Positions 9,056 to 17,298 of a stretch of DNA of 33,057 bases are shown here, piece by piece. Within the stretch, counting starts at the first letter, position 1, and each line of letters begins with the position of its first letter. The position numbers and the translations under genes are program-made. This stretch comes from an uncultured Nodularia sp. (GTDB lineage Bacteria > Cyanobacteriota > Cyanobacteriia > Cyanobacteriales > Nostocaceae): contig CAIWDD010000080.1 in the NCBI GenBank assembly GCA_903911355.1, forward strand, positions 1-33,057, in the 5' to 3' direction. A model generated the notes under the pieces. It was not told where the DNA came from. It saw only the letters and a list, made by a program, of their open reading frames with translations, and ran no database searches.

Positions 9056-10990
9056 TTAACCGCTCATATTTAGACGCACTTTCGCCCGGATAAGTATGAC
9101 TGTAATATTGTCATGACCATTGTATTGGTTTGCTAAATCAATTAATTCTGTGACTCCTTGTTCTAGATTAGAGTCAGAATGCAACAGGGAAATTAAGTTA
9201 TTCTGCCCATAAATTTCTAGGACATCATTATCTGATACACCATCAGACACCAGCAGCAACAGGCTATCTTCAGTAATCGTGAAAAACTTGACATCGGGAC
9301 TAATGCCATTTTGATCTCGCGGTCCCAAGGCTTGAGTTAGCTGGTACGCGTCAGGGCGGCTATAGGCTATACTGGCTTCCACCCCTCTAGAAATCTCTCG
9401 TTGACCTACTTCATGATCTACAGTCATTTGTTCTAAATCTTTGTTAGGCCTCAGCCGATAAAGGCGACTATCTCCTACATGGGCCACTGCTGCTTGAGTA
9501 CCTTGAATTAACAGCATAACTAAGGTAGTACCCATGCGCTTGACCCCGGAACGCAGTTGTTGTTGATTTAACTCATAAACTGCTTGATTAGCTACATATA
9601 CCGCTTCACGAATCTGGTCTTCTGTAGGTATTTGGTTAGTAGTCCAATGTTGATCAAAGTATTCCTTGAGTGTGTTAACTGCTAACTCACTGGCTACCTC
9701 ACCCCCCGCATGGCCACCCATCCCATCACAGAGGATATATAAACCACGGAATTCAAGAATTTGTTGGTTTGGCAATTCCAACTCACTGATTTTGGTTTGA
9801 ATGCCAAAGTAATCCTCATTGTAGTTACGTTTCTTACCTACATCAGTACCCGCTGCATTTTCTAAACTACTCAATTCCATTGAGGGTAGAACATTTGGCA
9901 AATCATGGGATTGTAAAATAGTCGGTGCTGCGGCATTTTCTTTTATGGGATCAGCTATTCCGCTGATGGGTGTTTCTAGTTCCGCGATAATTTCCTGTAA
10001 ATGCGATCGCAACTGCTCAACTGTCTCAATTTTACCTAGTTCTAAATCTTCTAAAATCCTGACTATAGAACCAAAGTAAGTCCTCTGGGTCTGTCTAAAT
10101 ATTGCCTGCCAAACTTCCCCCAAAGCTTGGATAGTTAAAGGATGCTCTAGGATGGTGAATGTTTCTACTTTTCCCTGATGTAAGAATACTATATTTGGCA
10201 GTTCCTTCAGGGATTCTACATACAACCTTTCCAGACCTAGTTTTTTGTCTGCATTTAAGCGCAGATTGTCTAAGTTCAATAAACTTTGACGACAACTCAC
10301 CGTTTCTAATGCCCCCCAGAGTCCGCTCATCTGATCTAGGTAATGTAAAATCTCTAAGGTAGATGTGGTTTCAGCTTCCCAGAAGTCGAATAAACACTGC
10401 CAATGGGAACGGTCTTCGATGAGTAACACCTGTATATTATCTTGTTCCCAGACATCATGAATAGCTGGTATACCTAGGTGACCTTGAGATTGCAAGAAAA
10501 TATAAGCTTGAGCCAGGGGAGAAACTCCAGTAATTTCCACTGATGGCATCACCAATCCCTGTCTCTGACTAGCTAGTATGGCCTCAATGGGAGATATTTG
10601 ATATGGCTGACAGTCCAAGACTTTCACCCACATTTCGGACTCATTCACCGTTGATAGTGGTTCTAAAAGTTGATAGCGCTGTTTTTTGTCTAAATAAGAA
10701 CCTAATGTGAGATGTGACCCTGAGAGCCAAGGAGTTGGGGATGTTTCTTGCTCATTTTCTGCCTTTTCCTCGCGAATCAATTTCCCATCTTCATTCCCCA
10801 TCTTGGTGACACTGATAATTGCCTGCCAAACCTTGCCGCATTGCGCACCACAGTGATCACAAAGTCGTGCATTCACAGGTACTTCAGTACTACACTCAGG
10901 ACAAACCCTGTGAGTTAGCGATGCACCACAACTTTGACAGAATTTGTTACCATTAGGGTTCTCAAATGTACACTGAGGGCAAATGAGCAT
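9056..10990 (-). CDS. PP2C-type Ser/Thr phosphatase with tandem zinc ribbons and a degenerate kinase-like middle domain
   Basis: 644 aa, soluble. Two zinc ribbons open the protein (C4/C7/C18/C21 and C30/C33/C44/C47). The PP2C (PPM) domain occupies about 378-640, with metal-binding aspartates in NYNEDYFG, LCDGMGGHAGGE, VSDGVSD and GHDNITVIL, so a Mn/Mg-dependent phosphatase is expected. The middle, about 100-345, begins RYQLLEPL and contains SCRQSLLNLDNLRL (232-245) then KKLGLERLY. This reads like the HRD-x-K-x-x-N and DFG segments of a protein kinase with the catalytic Asp and DFG lost (CRQ at 233-235, GLE at 252-254). I infer a pseudokinase. The gene precedes the FHA kinase on the same strand, probably as an operon. 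Confidence 0.9.
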   Translation of the reverse strand: MLICPQCTFENPNGNKFCQSCGASLTHRVCPECSTEVPVNARLCDHCGAQCGKVWQAIISVTKMGNEDGKLIREEKAENEQETSPTPWLSGSHLTLGSYLDKKQRYQLLEPLSTVNESEMWVKVLDCQPYQISPIEAILASQRQGLVMPSVEITGVSPLAQAYIFLQSQGHLGIPAIHDVWEQDNIQVLLIEDRSHWQCLFDFWEAETTSTLEILHYLDQMSGLWGALETVSCRQSLLNLDNLRLNADKKLGLERLYVESLKELPNIVFLHQGKVETFTILEHPLTIQALGEVWQAIFRQTQRTYFGSIVRILEDLELGKIETVEQLRSHLQEIIAELETPISGIADPIKENAAAPTILQSHDLPNVLPSMELSSLENAAGTDVGKKRNYNEDYFGIQTKISELELPNQQILEFRGLYILCDGMGGHAGGEVASELAVNTLKEYFDQHWTTNQIPTEDQIREAVYVANQAVYELNQQQLRSGVKRMGTTLVMLLIQGTQAAVAHVGDSRLYRLRPNKDLEQMTVDHEVGQREISRGVEASIAYSRPDAYQLTQALGPRDQNGISPDVKFFTITEDSLLLLVSDGVSDNDVLEIYGQNNLISLLHSDSNLEQGVTELIDLANQYNGHDNITVILIRAKVRLNMSG

Positions 10991-11068
10991 AATGAAAGTT
11001 CCTTCATTTCCGTTCCCACCAGAGCAATTACTACCAAAAGAAAATTATTTGGCGTGACACTTCCGTAA

Positions 11069-11686
11069 TTATATCAGATATTGGCAGCTAGGCTGGTGAT
11101 TTTTAGGCAAATTATCCCAAAACTTGAGTTCTGATGGCATCAGGTCGCGCCATTCACCCAACTGTAGACCGTCCAGACTCAGATGGGCTATGCTCACCCT
11201 CACCAATCGCAAAGTAGGAAATCCCACCGCCGCAGTCATTCGCCGCACTTGACGATTCTTTCCCTCGGTCAATGTCATTTCTAACCAAGCCGTGGGGATA
11301 TTTTGGCGAAATCTAATTGGCGGGTGGCGTTCAGGTAAATGGGGCGCTTCTAACAACAGTCGTACTTGGGCAGGTTGAGTGCAGTAATTTTGAATATTTA
11401 CACCCGTTTCTAACTTCTTGATCGCATCTACATCAGGAACGCGCTCCACCTGCACCCAGTAAGTGCGTTCATGTCCATAGCGAGGATGAGCGAGACGATG
11501 TTGTAATTGTCCATCATTAGTTAGTAATAATAACCCTTCGCTGTCCCAGTCCAAACGTCCTACAGGGTATACATCAGGAACCGGTATATATTCCTTCAAT
11601 GTACGATGTTTCGGTGTTTCCTGAGTGAACTGGCTGAGAACACCATAAGGTTTGTAAAAAATAATATATCTGTAATGGTTAGCCAT
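11069..11686 (-). CDS. rluE: Pseudouridine synthase, RsuA/RluE type
   Basis: 205 aa. Isomerises a uridine of rRNA to pseudouridine; RluE modifies 23S rRNA. It starts directly with the catalytic fold ([14 protein letters not shown]) and has no N-terminal S4 domain, which fits RluE rather than RsuA/RluB. The motif [18 protein letters not shown] (42-59) holds the catalytic Asp46. The C-terminal [26 protein letters not shown] is the second family signature. E. coli RluE is of similar size. The gene is on its own strand unit, divergent from thiC; the exact target uridine is inferred from the family only. Confidence 0.9.
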   Translation of the reverse strand: MANHYRYIIFYKPYGVLSQFTQETPKHRTLKEYIPVPDVYPVGRLDWDSEGLLLLTNDGQLQHRLAHPRYGHERTYWVQVERVPDVDAIKKLETGVNIQNYCTQPAQVRLLLEAPHLPERHPPIRFRQNIPTAWLEMTLTEGKNRQVRRMTAAVGFPTLRLVRVSIAHLSLDGLQLGEWRDLMPSELKFWDNLPKNHQPSCQYLI

Positions 11687-11825
11687 AAATGCTTAGATCA
11701 TATTGGGACTGATCGCCTACAGTATAACCATACTCTTTCTTCTTAGTGCCTTGACCCCCTTCCCCTAGCTGGTGCGGTCGATCAAAAGGAATTGTAAACA
11801 GTCTCACCCGTATTCCTAACCCAGA

Positions 11826-11834
11826 TGGTACAAT
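11826..11834 (+). promoter_or_regulatory. Candidate extended -10 promoter of the thiC riboswitch transcript
   Basis: TGG followed by TACAAT (11829-11834) fits an extended -10 element. It would start transcription at about 11841, right at the beginning of the TPP aptamer. No good -35 hexamer is seen at the expected distance, which is tolerated for extended -10 promoters. Confidence 0.45.
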
Positions 11835-11843
11835 TTCATTCAT

Positions 11844-11919
11844 GCTAGGGGTGCCTGAAGAATCAGGCTGAGATCACACCCTTAACACCTGAGTCTGGCT
11901 AATACCAGCGGAGGGAAGC
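11844..11919 (+). ncRNA. TPP (THI element) riboswitch
   Basis: The conserved aptamer blocks are present in order: GCTAGGGGTGCC at the 5' side, GGCTGAGATCACACCC in the pyrimidine-sensing bulge, ACCTGA, and CTAATACCAGCGGAGGGAAGC (ends at 11919). GCT at the 5' end pairs with AGC at the 3' end in P1. The aptamer ends about 20 nt before the thiC start. No U-tracted terminator hairpin lies between, so control by masking the ribosome binding site (GAGGAA at 11928-11933) is more likely than transcription termination. Thiamin pyrophosphate binding is expected to repress thiC. Confidence 0.95.
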
Positions 11920-11939
11920 TGTTTATCGAGGAATTCAAT

Positions 11940-13313
11940 ATGCGGACAGAATGGGTTACCAAGCGTCGTGGACAGACTAATGTCACTCAAATGCACTACG
12001 CACGCCAGGGTGTTATTACCGAAGAAATGCACTACGTCGCCCAGCGGGAAAATCTTCCCGCGGATCTCATTCGTGAGGAAGTGGCGCGGGGACGGATGAT
12101 TATCCCTGCTAACATTAATCACACCAACCTAGAACCGATGGCTATTGGCATCGCGTCTAAATGTAAAGTTAACGCTAATATCGGCGCTTCTCCTAACTCT
12201 TCCAATCTTCAAGAAGAAGTAGATAAGTTAAATCTAGCAGTGAAATATGGTGCTGATACCGTCATGGACTTGTCCACAGGGGGCGGTAACTTAGATGAAA
12301 TTCGCACAGCGATCATCAATGCTTCACCTGTTCCCATTGGTACAGTACCAGTTTACCAAGCTTTAGAAAGTGTCCACGGCACCATTGAAAAGCTCACCGC
12401 CGACGACTTTCTCCATGTCATCGAAAAACACGCCCAACAAGGTGTAGATTATCAAACCATCCACGCCGGGATCTTAATTGAACATTTACCTTTAGTTAGA
12501 GACCGCATTACTGGTATTGTCTCCCGTGGTGGCGGTATTTTAGCCCGGTGGATGCTACATCACCATAAACAAAACCCTCTGTATACTCACTTCCGCGACA
12601 TCATCGAGATTTTCAAGAGATATGATGTATCCTTTAGTTTAGGTGATTCCCTCCGTCCTGGCTGTACTCATGATGCCTCAGATGCGGCACAATTAGCAGA
12701 ATTAAAAACCCTCGGACAGCTAACCCGCAGAGCTTGGGAAGATAACGTACAAGTCATGGTCGAAGGACCCGGACACGTCCCCATGGATCAAATTGAGTTC
12801 AATGTCCGCAAGCAAATGGAAGAGTGTTCGGAAGCTCCTTTCTATGTTTTGGGACCCTTGGTAACAGATATTGCTCCCGGTTATGACCATATTACCTCCG
12901 CCATTGGGGCAGCTATGGCTGGCTGGTATGGTACAGCTATGTTGTGTTATGTCACACCTAAAGAACATTTGGGTTTACCCAATGCTGAAGATGTGCGCAA
13001 TGGTTTGATTGCTTATAAAATCGCCGCTCATGCTGCGGATATTGCTAGACATCGCCCCGGTGCTAGGGACAGAGATGATCAACTTTCTCAAGCCCGTTAT
13101 AATTTTGATTGGAATCGTCAATTTGAGTTAGCTTTAGACCCGGAAAGAGCCAAAGAATATCACGATGAAACTCTACCAGCAGATATTTATAAAACTGCTG
13201 AGTTCTGTTCTATGTGTGGCCCTAAATTCTGCCCGATGCAAACCAAGGTTGATGCTGATGCTTTGACTGAACTTGAGAAGTTTTTGGCTAAGGAACCCGT
13301 GACTCAGGGTTAA
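11940..13313 (+). CDS. thiC: Phosphomethylpyrimidine synthase (HMP-P synthase), thiamin biosynthesis
   Basis: Radical-SAM enzyme that rearranges 5-aminoimidazole ribotide to HMP-phosphate, the pyrimidine half of thiamin. 457 aa, the short form usual in cyanobacteria, lacking the N-terminal extension of E. coli ThiC. Recognised by [65 protein letters not shown] and [20 protein letters not shown]. The C-terminal cluster motif C-x2-C-x4-C (CSMCGPKFC) ligates the [4Fe-4S] cluster. The start at 11940 has GAGGAA six bases upstream. It is under a TPP riboswitch and is the only thiamin gene in the window. Confidence 0.98.
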   Translation: MRTEWVTKRRGQTNVTQMHYARQGVITEEMHYVAQRENLPADLIREEVARGRMIIPANINHTNLEPMAIGIASKCKVNANIGASPNSSNLQEEVDKLNLAVKYGADTVMDLSTGGGNLDEIRTAIINASPVPIGTVPVYQALESVHGTIEKLTADDFLHVIEKHAQQGVDYQTIHAGILIEHLPLVRDRITGIVSRGGGILARWMLHHHKQNPLYTHFRDIIEIFKRYDVSFSLGDSLRPGCTHDASDAAQLAELKTLGQLTRRAWEDNVQVMVEGPGHVPMDQIEFNVRKQMEECSEAPFYVLGPLVTDIAPGYDHITSAIGAAMAGWYGTAMLCYVTPKEHLGLPNAEDVRNGLIAYKIAAHAADIARHRPGARDRDDQLSQARYNFDWNRQFELALDPERAKEYHDETLPADIYKTAEFCSMCGPKFCPMQTKVDADALTELEKFLAKEPVTQG

Positions 13314-13328
13314 TTAAGATAATTATCC

Positions 13329-13362
13329 TTTAATATAGTTACCAACTGGTAACTATATTAAA
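13329..13362. terminator. Perfect AT-rich palindrome between convergent thiC and pyrE
   Basis: Arms TTTAATATAGTTACCA and TGGTAACTATATTAAA (16 bp, perfect) with a 2-nt loop AC lie 15 nt after the thiC stop. Being between two convergent genes it could stop transcription from both sides. However the stem is AT-rich and lacks a clean following U-run. The symmetric TAGTTACC/GGTAACTA core also looks like a dimeric repressor operator. Confidence 0.55.
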
Positions 13363-13473
13363 TTCCGGTATCAATGGTCATCAATCTCCATACTCATATC
13401 AAAATTTAACCCTAAAAATCAATGAGTGCAGCAATCAAATGGACTGTTGAAGGCGAAGCCAACTGTGGGTAGT

Positions 13474-14094
13474 TCATTTAGCTAATGCTTGATATCGTTC
13501 TTGGAGGTCAGTGATGGTAAATACCGCCTGAAAGTTCAACCCCACTGACTGGTAAAACTCAGCCCCTCCTTGTAGTCTATCCACAAGTGAAATTACGGTA
13601 TCAACTGTATAACCAGCATCCCGAAGACGCTCAACAGCTTTCATCGCTGATTTCCCCGTAGTCACCACATCTTCTAAAACTATGACTTTTGCACCCGGAG
13701 GTAAATTCGGACCTTCAATATAAGCCATTGTTCCATGTCCTTTGGCTTCCTTGCGAATAATCAGCCCTGGTATGGGGCGATTTTCATAAGCAGAAACCAC
13801 ACTCACAGCTGACACAATGGGATCAGCACCTAAAGTTAAGCCTGCCACAGCTTGGGTATCTGTAGGTAATACAGATAAAAGAATGCGGCCAATGGCTAAA
13901 GCGCCCTGGGGGTGAAGGGTTACCTGCTTACCATTGATGTAGTAAGAACTGCTTTGTCCAGAAGAAAGAATAAAATCACCCTCTTGATAAGCGAGTTGAC
14001 AAAATAAATCTAGTAGCTGGTGGTGCAGGGTGATTAAATCAGTAGTAGCCGCACAAATATTTGATTGAGTAAAGGTTCGAGTAGTATCCGTCAT
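13474..14094 (-). CDS. pyrE: Orotate phosphoribosyltransferase
   Basis: Converts orotate and PRPP to orotidine 5'-phosphate in de novo UMP synthesis; cytosolic, usually a dimer. 206 aa, normal length. FILSSGQSSSYYINGKQ lies near residue 41, the catalytic-loop region RKEAKGHGTMAYIEG at 114-128, and the PRPP-binding motif VIVLEDVVTTGKS at 137-149. The protein starts with an extra polar stretch of about 20 residues before the first helix; an internal start is possible, but no other ATG is better placed. It lies 105 nt downstream of a tRNA gene on the same strand, so readthrough from the tRNA promoter is conceivable. Confidence 0.96.
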   Translation of the reverse strand: MTDTTRTFTQSNICAATTDLITLHHQLLDLFCQLAYQEGDFILSSGQSSSYYINGKQVTLHPQGALAIGRILLSVLPTDTQAVAGLTLGADPIVSAVSVVSAYENRPIPGLIIRKEAKGHGTMAYIEGPNLPPGAKVIVLEDVVTTGKSAMKAVERLRDAGYTVDTVISLVDRLQGGAEFYQSVGLNFQAVFTITDLQERYQALAK

Positions 14095-14198
14095 TACAAA
14101 ACAGGCAAAGTTGTGTTACACCAAAGGTAGACCTGATCAGAGTTCTGAATCAGCGTAATATGGGTTTGAATGGAGTCTTGGGTCAGGACTCAAAAAAA

Positions 14199-14271
14199 TC
14201 CAGGGTGCAGGAGTTGAACCTGCCTTGGGCGAATTATGAGTTCGCTGCCTCAACCGCTCGGCCAACCCTGG
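14199..14271 (-). tRNA. tRNA with CAU anticodon, probably tRNA-Ile2 (lysidine type)
   Basis: A full cloverleaf can be drawn on the minus strand: acceptor CCAGGGT/ACCCTGG (7 bp) with discriminator A, D stem GCC/GGC, anticodon stem GCGAA/TTCGC around loop CTCATAA, 5-nt variable loop, and T arm GCAGG-TTCAACT-CCTGC. The anticodon is CAU. The loop CTCATAA matches bacterial and chloroplast tRNA-Ile(CAU), read as AUA after lysidine formation by TilS. Elongator Met tRNAs usually have a different loop, and initiator tRNA would have an unpaired first base. CCA is not encoded; a run of seven T follows the discriminator. The Ile versus Met call is inference. Confidence 0.9.
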
Positions 14272-14433
14272 CGGAATTCCATTATAGCGTAATTTTACAG
14301 ATTGTGTAAAGTCCAAAATGGTGCAACCTGGTATTGATTAAGTTATTTTCACGATTGAGGCAGACAGCTTCAATACTTTTGGTTTGAATACGCTTAGAAT
14401 AAGGCAAAATTTTGACGCAATAACTTGTCAGCA

Positions 14434-15138
14434 ATGAAAGTAAATTCCACGGCAATTCTCACTTTAATCTTATTAGTCCTGATGCTGGGTGCAGGTTCTG
14501 TGAGTGCGTTTTTAGGTTTTGAGATGGGAACCTCGGCCCTCAGAGGTGTAACAACACCAGATGGCCGCCCCACGAATAAGTTTATTAGCAGTAGGTCTAA
14601 TAACTCTCAACAGCTAGGAGTAGTACTATTGAAAGAAGATGAGATCCTCAAAACTGTCCAGGCTCGAATTGAGGGTAAAACCAAGGCTGCTAAATCAGGA
14701 AAATTAGATGAAGATGACGAGGAAGCAAGAACTAGTAGGCAGAGAAGCTCAAAGGAAAAACCCCCATCTGTGGTCGCTGAAAAACTCCAACCGGGATTTC
14801 CAGTGGTTGCTGAGAGTCAGGGTGTAACTTTTGCTGTCCAATCTGTTCGCTACTCTGGGGGTGATTTACTCATGAGAGTAAATATGCAGAATAAAGGTAA
14901 TGATTCTGTGCGCTTTTTGTATAGTTTTTTGGATGTTAGGGACGAAAAAGGACGGACACTGAGTGCTACCACAGAAGGTTTACCAACAGAATTAGATCCT
15001 GATAGTCCCATAGCTTCAGGTACGGTGATTATTCCTACGGCTTTGCTTGATGATGTGAATCGGATATCCCTGTCTCTGACAGATTACCCCGCTCAACGAC
15101 TGAAGCTAGAAGTTTTAAATATCCCTGTAGAAAGGTAA
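14434..15138 (+). CDS. Conserved secreted or membrane-anchored protein of unknown function
   Basis: About 234 aa from the ATG at 14434; a TTG nine bases earlier is in frame but less likely. A hydrophobic segment (LTLILLVLMLGAGSVSAFLGF, about 7-27) forms a signal peptide or anchor. Next come a G-T-S-x-L-R-G-V-T-x-P-D-G-R-P motif, then a charged linker with an acidic run (LDEDDEEA) and basic patch (about 70-115). Last is a beta-rich C-terminal domain (ESQGVTFAVQSVRYSGGDLLMRVNMQNKGNDSVRF...), which resembles the Ig-like DUF4352 type. It probably faces the periplasm. No enzymatic motif is seen. It lies 77 nt before the CorC-type transporter on the same strand. Confidence 0.8.
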   Translation: MKVNSTAILTLILLVLMLGAGSVSAFLGFEMGTSALRGVTTPDGRPTNKFISSRSNNSQQLGVVLLKEDEILKTVQARIEGKTKAAKSGKLDEDDEEARTSRQRSSKEKPPSVVAEKLQPGFPVVAESQGVTFAVQSVRYSGGDLLMRVNMQNKGNDSVRFLYSFLDVRDEKGRTLSATTEGLPTELDPDSPIASGTVIIPTALLDDVNRISLSLTDYPAQRLKLEVLNIPVER

Positions 15139-15215
15139 ATGAGAATATGGACTCGGGAAGATGATTATTCAATACCTGATATCAAATTCCCGCTATTTAA
15201 TCCCAAAATGGGGAC

Positions 15216-16589
15216 ATGATTTTTACACGAGCTTTGGCGGTGAGTCGTTTTTCTACCTTAATTCCGACTGATGTGGGGCTGAGATTGTTGACGGTGTTAT
15301 TGCTGATCGCTATTAATGCTTTTTTTGTGACAGCAGAGTTTTCAATGGTGACGGTTAGGCGATCGCGTATTCATCAGCTGGTTAAAGCTGGTGATATTCC
15401 GGCCATCGCTGTGGAGGGACTACAACTTAGTATTGAAAGGTTATTATCTACAACTCAATTAGGCATTACCCTTTCTAGTTTAGCCCTGGGATGGATTGGT
15501 GAAAGTTCCATTGTCCTATTGGTGAAGTCATGGCTAAAATCCTGGACTTTACCCATAGACATGAATAATTTTATGGCTCATTCTCTATCAATTCCCATTG
15601 CCTTTTTCTTGATCGCCTATCTGCAAATTGTTTTAGGTGAACTATGTCCTAAATCAGTAGCTATGTTGTATTCAGAGGATTTGGCGAGATTTTTGGGGCC
15701 TTCGGTAAAAGCCATCGTCCGCTTTTTTAACCCCTTTATCTGGATTCTTAACCAATCAACCCGGTTTTTGTTGCGGCTTTTTGGTATAGAATACACCGGA
15801 CAAAGTTGGCGATCGCCAGTGACTCCAGAGGAATTACAGATCATCATCTCTACAGAAAAAGAATCAACTGGTTTACAGCTTGCAGAGCGAGAATTGCTGA
15901 ATAATGTCTTTGAGTTCGGCGATGTCAGAGCCTTTGAAGTTATGACCCCCCGGACTGCTATTGTCGCTTTGTCAAAAGATGCAACTTTCCAGACTTTACT
16001 CGAAGAAATGACCTCTAGTGGTCACTCACGCTACCCCATCATGGGAGACTCTTTAGATGACATTCGCGGCATAGTTTATTTTAAAGATTTGGCAGAACCC
16101 TTGGCAATGGCGAAACTCATCCCAGAAACAAATATCCAACCTTGGATGCGTCCCGCCCGCTTTGTGCCGGAACAAACACCCTTGAGTGAACTATTACCCA
16201 TGATGCAGCAAGAGAAGCCGGCCATGGTCATAGTAGTCAATGAGTTTGGCGGTACCGTAGGGTTGGTGACCCTTCAAGATGTCATTGCCGAAATTATTGG
16301 TAATGCAGGGGAACCGGAGGACATGGATGACTTGCTGGTGGAAATGTTAGACAATCAAACATTTTTAGTGCAAGCCCAAGTTAACCTCGAAGACCTCAAC
16401 GAAGTTTTACATCTCAATTTACCCCTGACAAAGGAATACCAGACACTGGGCGGTTTTGTGCTATATCAACTCCAAAAAATACCCGTAACAGGCGAAATCT
16501 TCTACTATGAAAATCTCGAATTTACTATAGTTTCAACCTTCGGACCGCGCTTGCATCAAATTCAAGTGCGACCCTTGGAGGCTAAATAA
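15216..16589 (+). CDS. HlyC/CorC (CNNM) family membrane protein with CBS pair
   Basis: 457 aa. The N-terminal DUF21/CNNM membrane domain covers about 20-190, with hydrophobic segments LRLLTVLLLIAINAFFVTAEFS, LSIPIAFFLIAYLQIVLGELCPKS and a third in between. A CBS pair follows (about 230-340), containing VFEFGDVRAFEVMTPRTAIV and FGGTVGLVTLQDVIAEIIG. The C-terminal CorC/HlyC domain (about 365-455) has LNLPLTKEYQTLGGFVLYQL. Family members are implicated in Mg2+ or other cation efflux; the older name 'hemolysin' is misleading. The ion is not predictable from this sequence. The 3' end faces queC with 28 nt between the convergent stops. Confidence 0.92.
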   Translation: MIFTRALAVSRFSTLIPTDVGLRLLTVLLLIAINAFFVTAEFSMVTVRRSRIHQLVKAGDIPAIAVEGLQLSIERLLSTTQLGITLSSLALGWIGESSIVLLVKSWLKSWTLPIDMNNFMAHSLSIPIAFFLIAYLQIVLGELCPKSVAMLYSEDLARFLGPSVKAIVRFFNPFIWILNQSTRFLLRLFGIEYTGQSWRSPVTPEELQIIISTEKESTGLQLAERELLNNVFEFGDVRAFEVMTPRTAIVALSKDATFQTLLEEMTSSGHSRYPIMGDSLDDIRGIVYFKDLAEPLAMAKLIPETNIQPWMRPARFVPEQTPLSELLPMMQQEKPAMVIVVNEFGGTVGLVTLQDVIAEIIGNAGEPEDMDDLLVEMLDNQTFLVQAQVNLEDLNEVLHLNLPLTKEYQTLGGFVLYQLQKIPVTGEIFYYENLEFTIVSTFGPRLHQIQVRPLEAK

Positions 16590-16617
16590 TTGCACTGGTC
16601 ATTGGTAGGTTACAACT

Positions 16618-17298
16618 TTAGTCTTGAGCATAAGGTAGTGGGTCTTTCAACCCCAATTCAGCAAAGGCCGCTAGCCGTAAACGACAAGAATCACAAACAC
16701 CACAGGCTACATCGCTACCTGCATAGCAAGACCAAGTTAGCTCCCAGGGAACTCCCAATTGATTGCCAAGTTGGATGATTTCGGTTTTTTTTAAATCAAT
16801 TAGAGGAGCAACAATTTCGATAGGTTTGCCTTCACGTCCTTGTTTGGTTCCTAGTTGAAATACTTTCTGCATCGCCTGGATATAGTCGGGACGACAATCC
16901 GGATATCCAGAGTAATCTAGGGCGTTAACACCAATGTAGACCCTTTGGGCTGCGATCGCTTCCCCATAGCCCAGAGCAAAGCTCAAAAAAATAGTATTAC
17001 GTGCAGGTACGTAGGTAACTGGAATTTTTTGCGACATTTCTTCGAGGGATCTCTCTTGCGGTAAATTAATGGTGTCATCTGTAAGTGCTGAACCGCCCCA
17101 TTGTCGTAAATCAAAATTGACCACTTGATGTTTGACTACTCCAGCTGTTTGAGCTATACGGAAGGCCGAGTCCAACTCTCGCCGATGTCGCTGCTGGTAA
17201 TCGAAGGAAATGGGGTGACATTCATAACCATCAGCTTTGGCTTGATACAAAACTGTGGCAGAGTCTAATCCTCCAGATAATAGAATTACAGCCTTCAT
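16618..17298 (-). CDS. queC: 7-cyano-7-deazaguanine (preQ0) synthase QueC
   Basis: ATP-dependent ligase/amidase converting 7-carboxy-7-deazaguanine to preQ0 in queuosine synthesis. From the ATG at 17298 the protein is 226 aa and starts MKAVILLSGGLDSATVLYQA, the canonical N-terminus with the PP-loop SGGLDS. The open frame extends to 17418 but the extra 40 residues are not family-like, and GAGAG precedes the chosen ATG. Other signatures are HPISFDYQQRHRRELD, YVPARNTIFLSFALGYGE and DYSGYPDCRPDYIQAMQ. The C-terminal zinc site contains C-x8-C-x2-C-x2-C (CYAGSDVACGVCDSC). It is a single gene; no preQ1 aptamer was found upstream. Confidence 0.95.
   Translation of the reverse strand: MKAVILLSGGLDSATVLYQAKADGYECHPISFDYQQRHRRELDSAFRIAQTAGVVKHQVVNFDLRQWGGSALTDDTINLPQERSLEEMSQKIPVTYVPARNTIFLSFALGYGEAIAAQRVYIGVNALDYSGYPDCRPDYIQAMQKVFQLGTKQGREGKPIEIVAPLIDLKKTEIIQLGNQLGVPWELTWSCYAGSDVACGVCDSCRLRLAAFAELGLKDPLPYAQD

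Noticed and set aside
13422-13472. 16-codon frame (MSAAIKWTVEGEANCG) after thiC
   Set aside because: Too short and without a ribosome binding site; lies between convergent genes.
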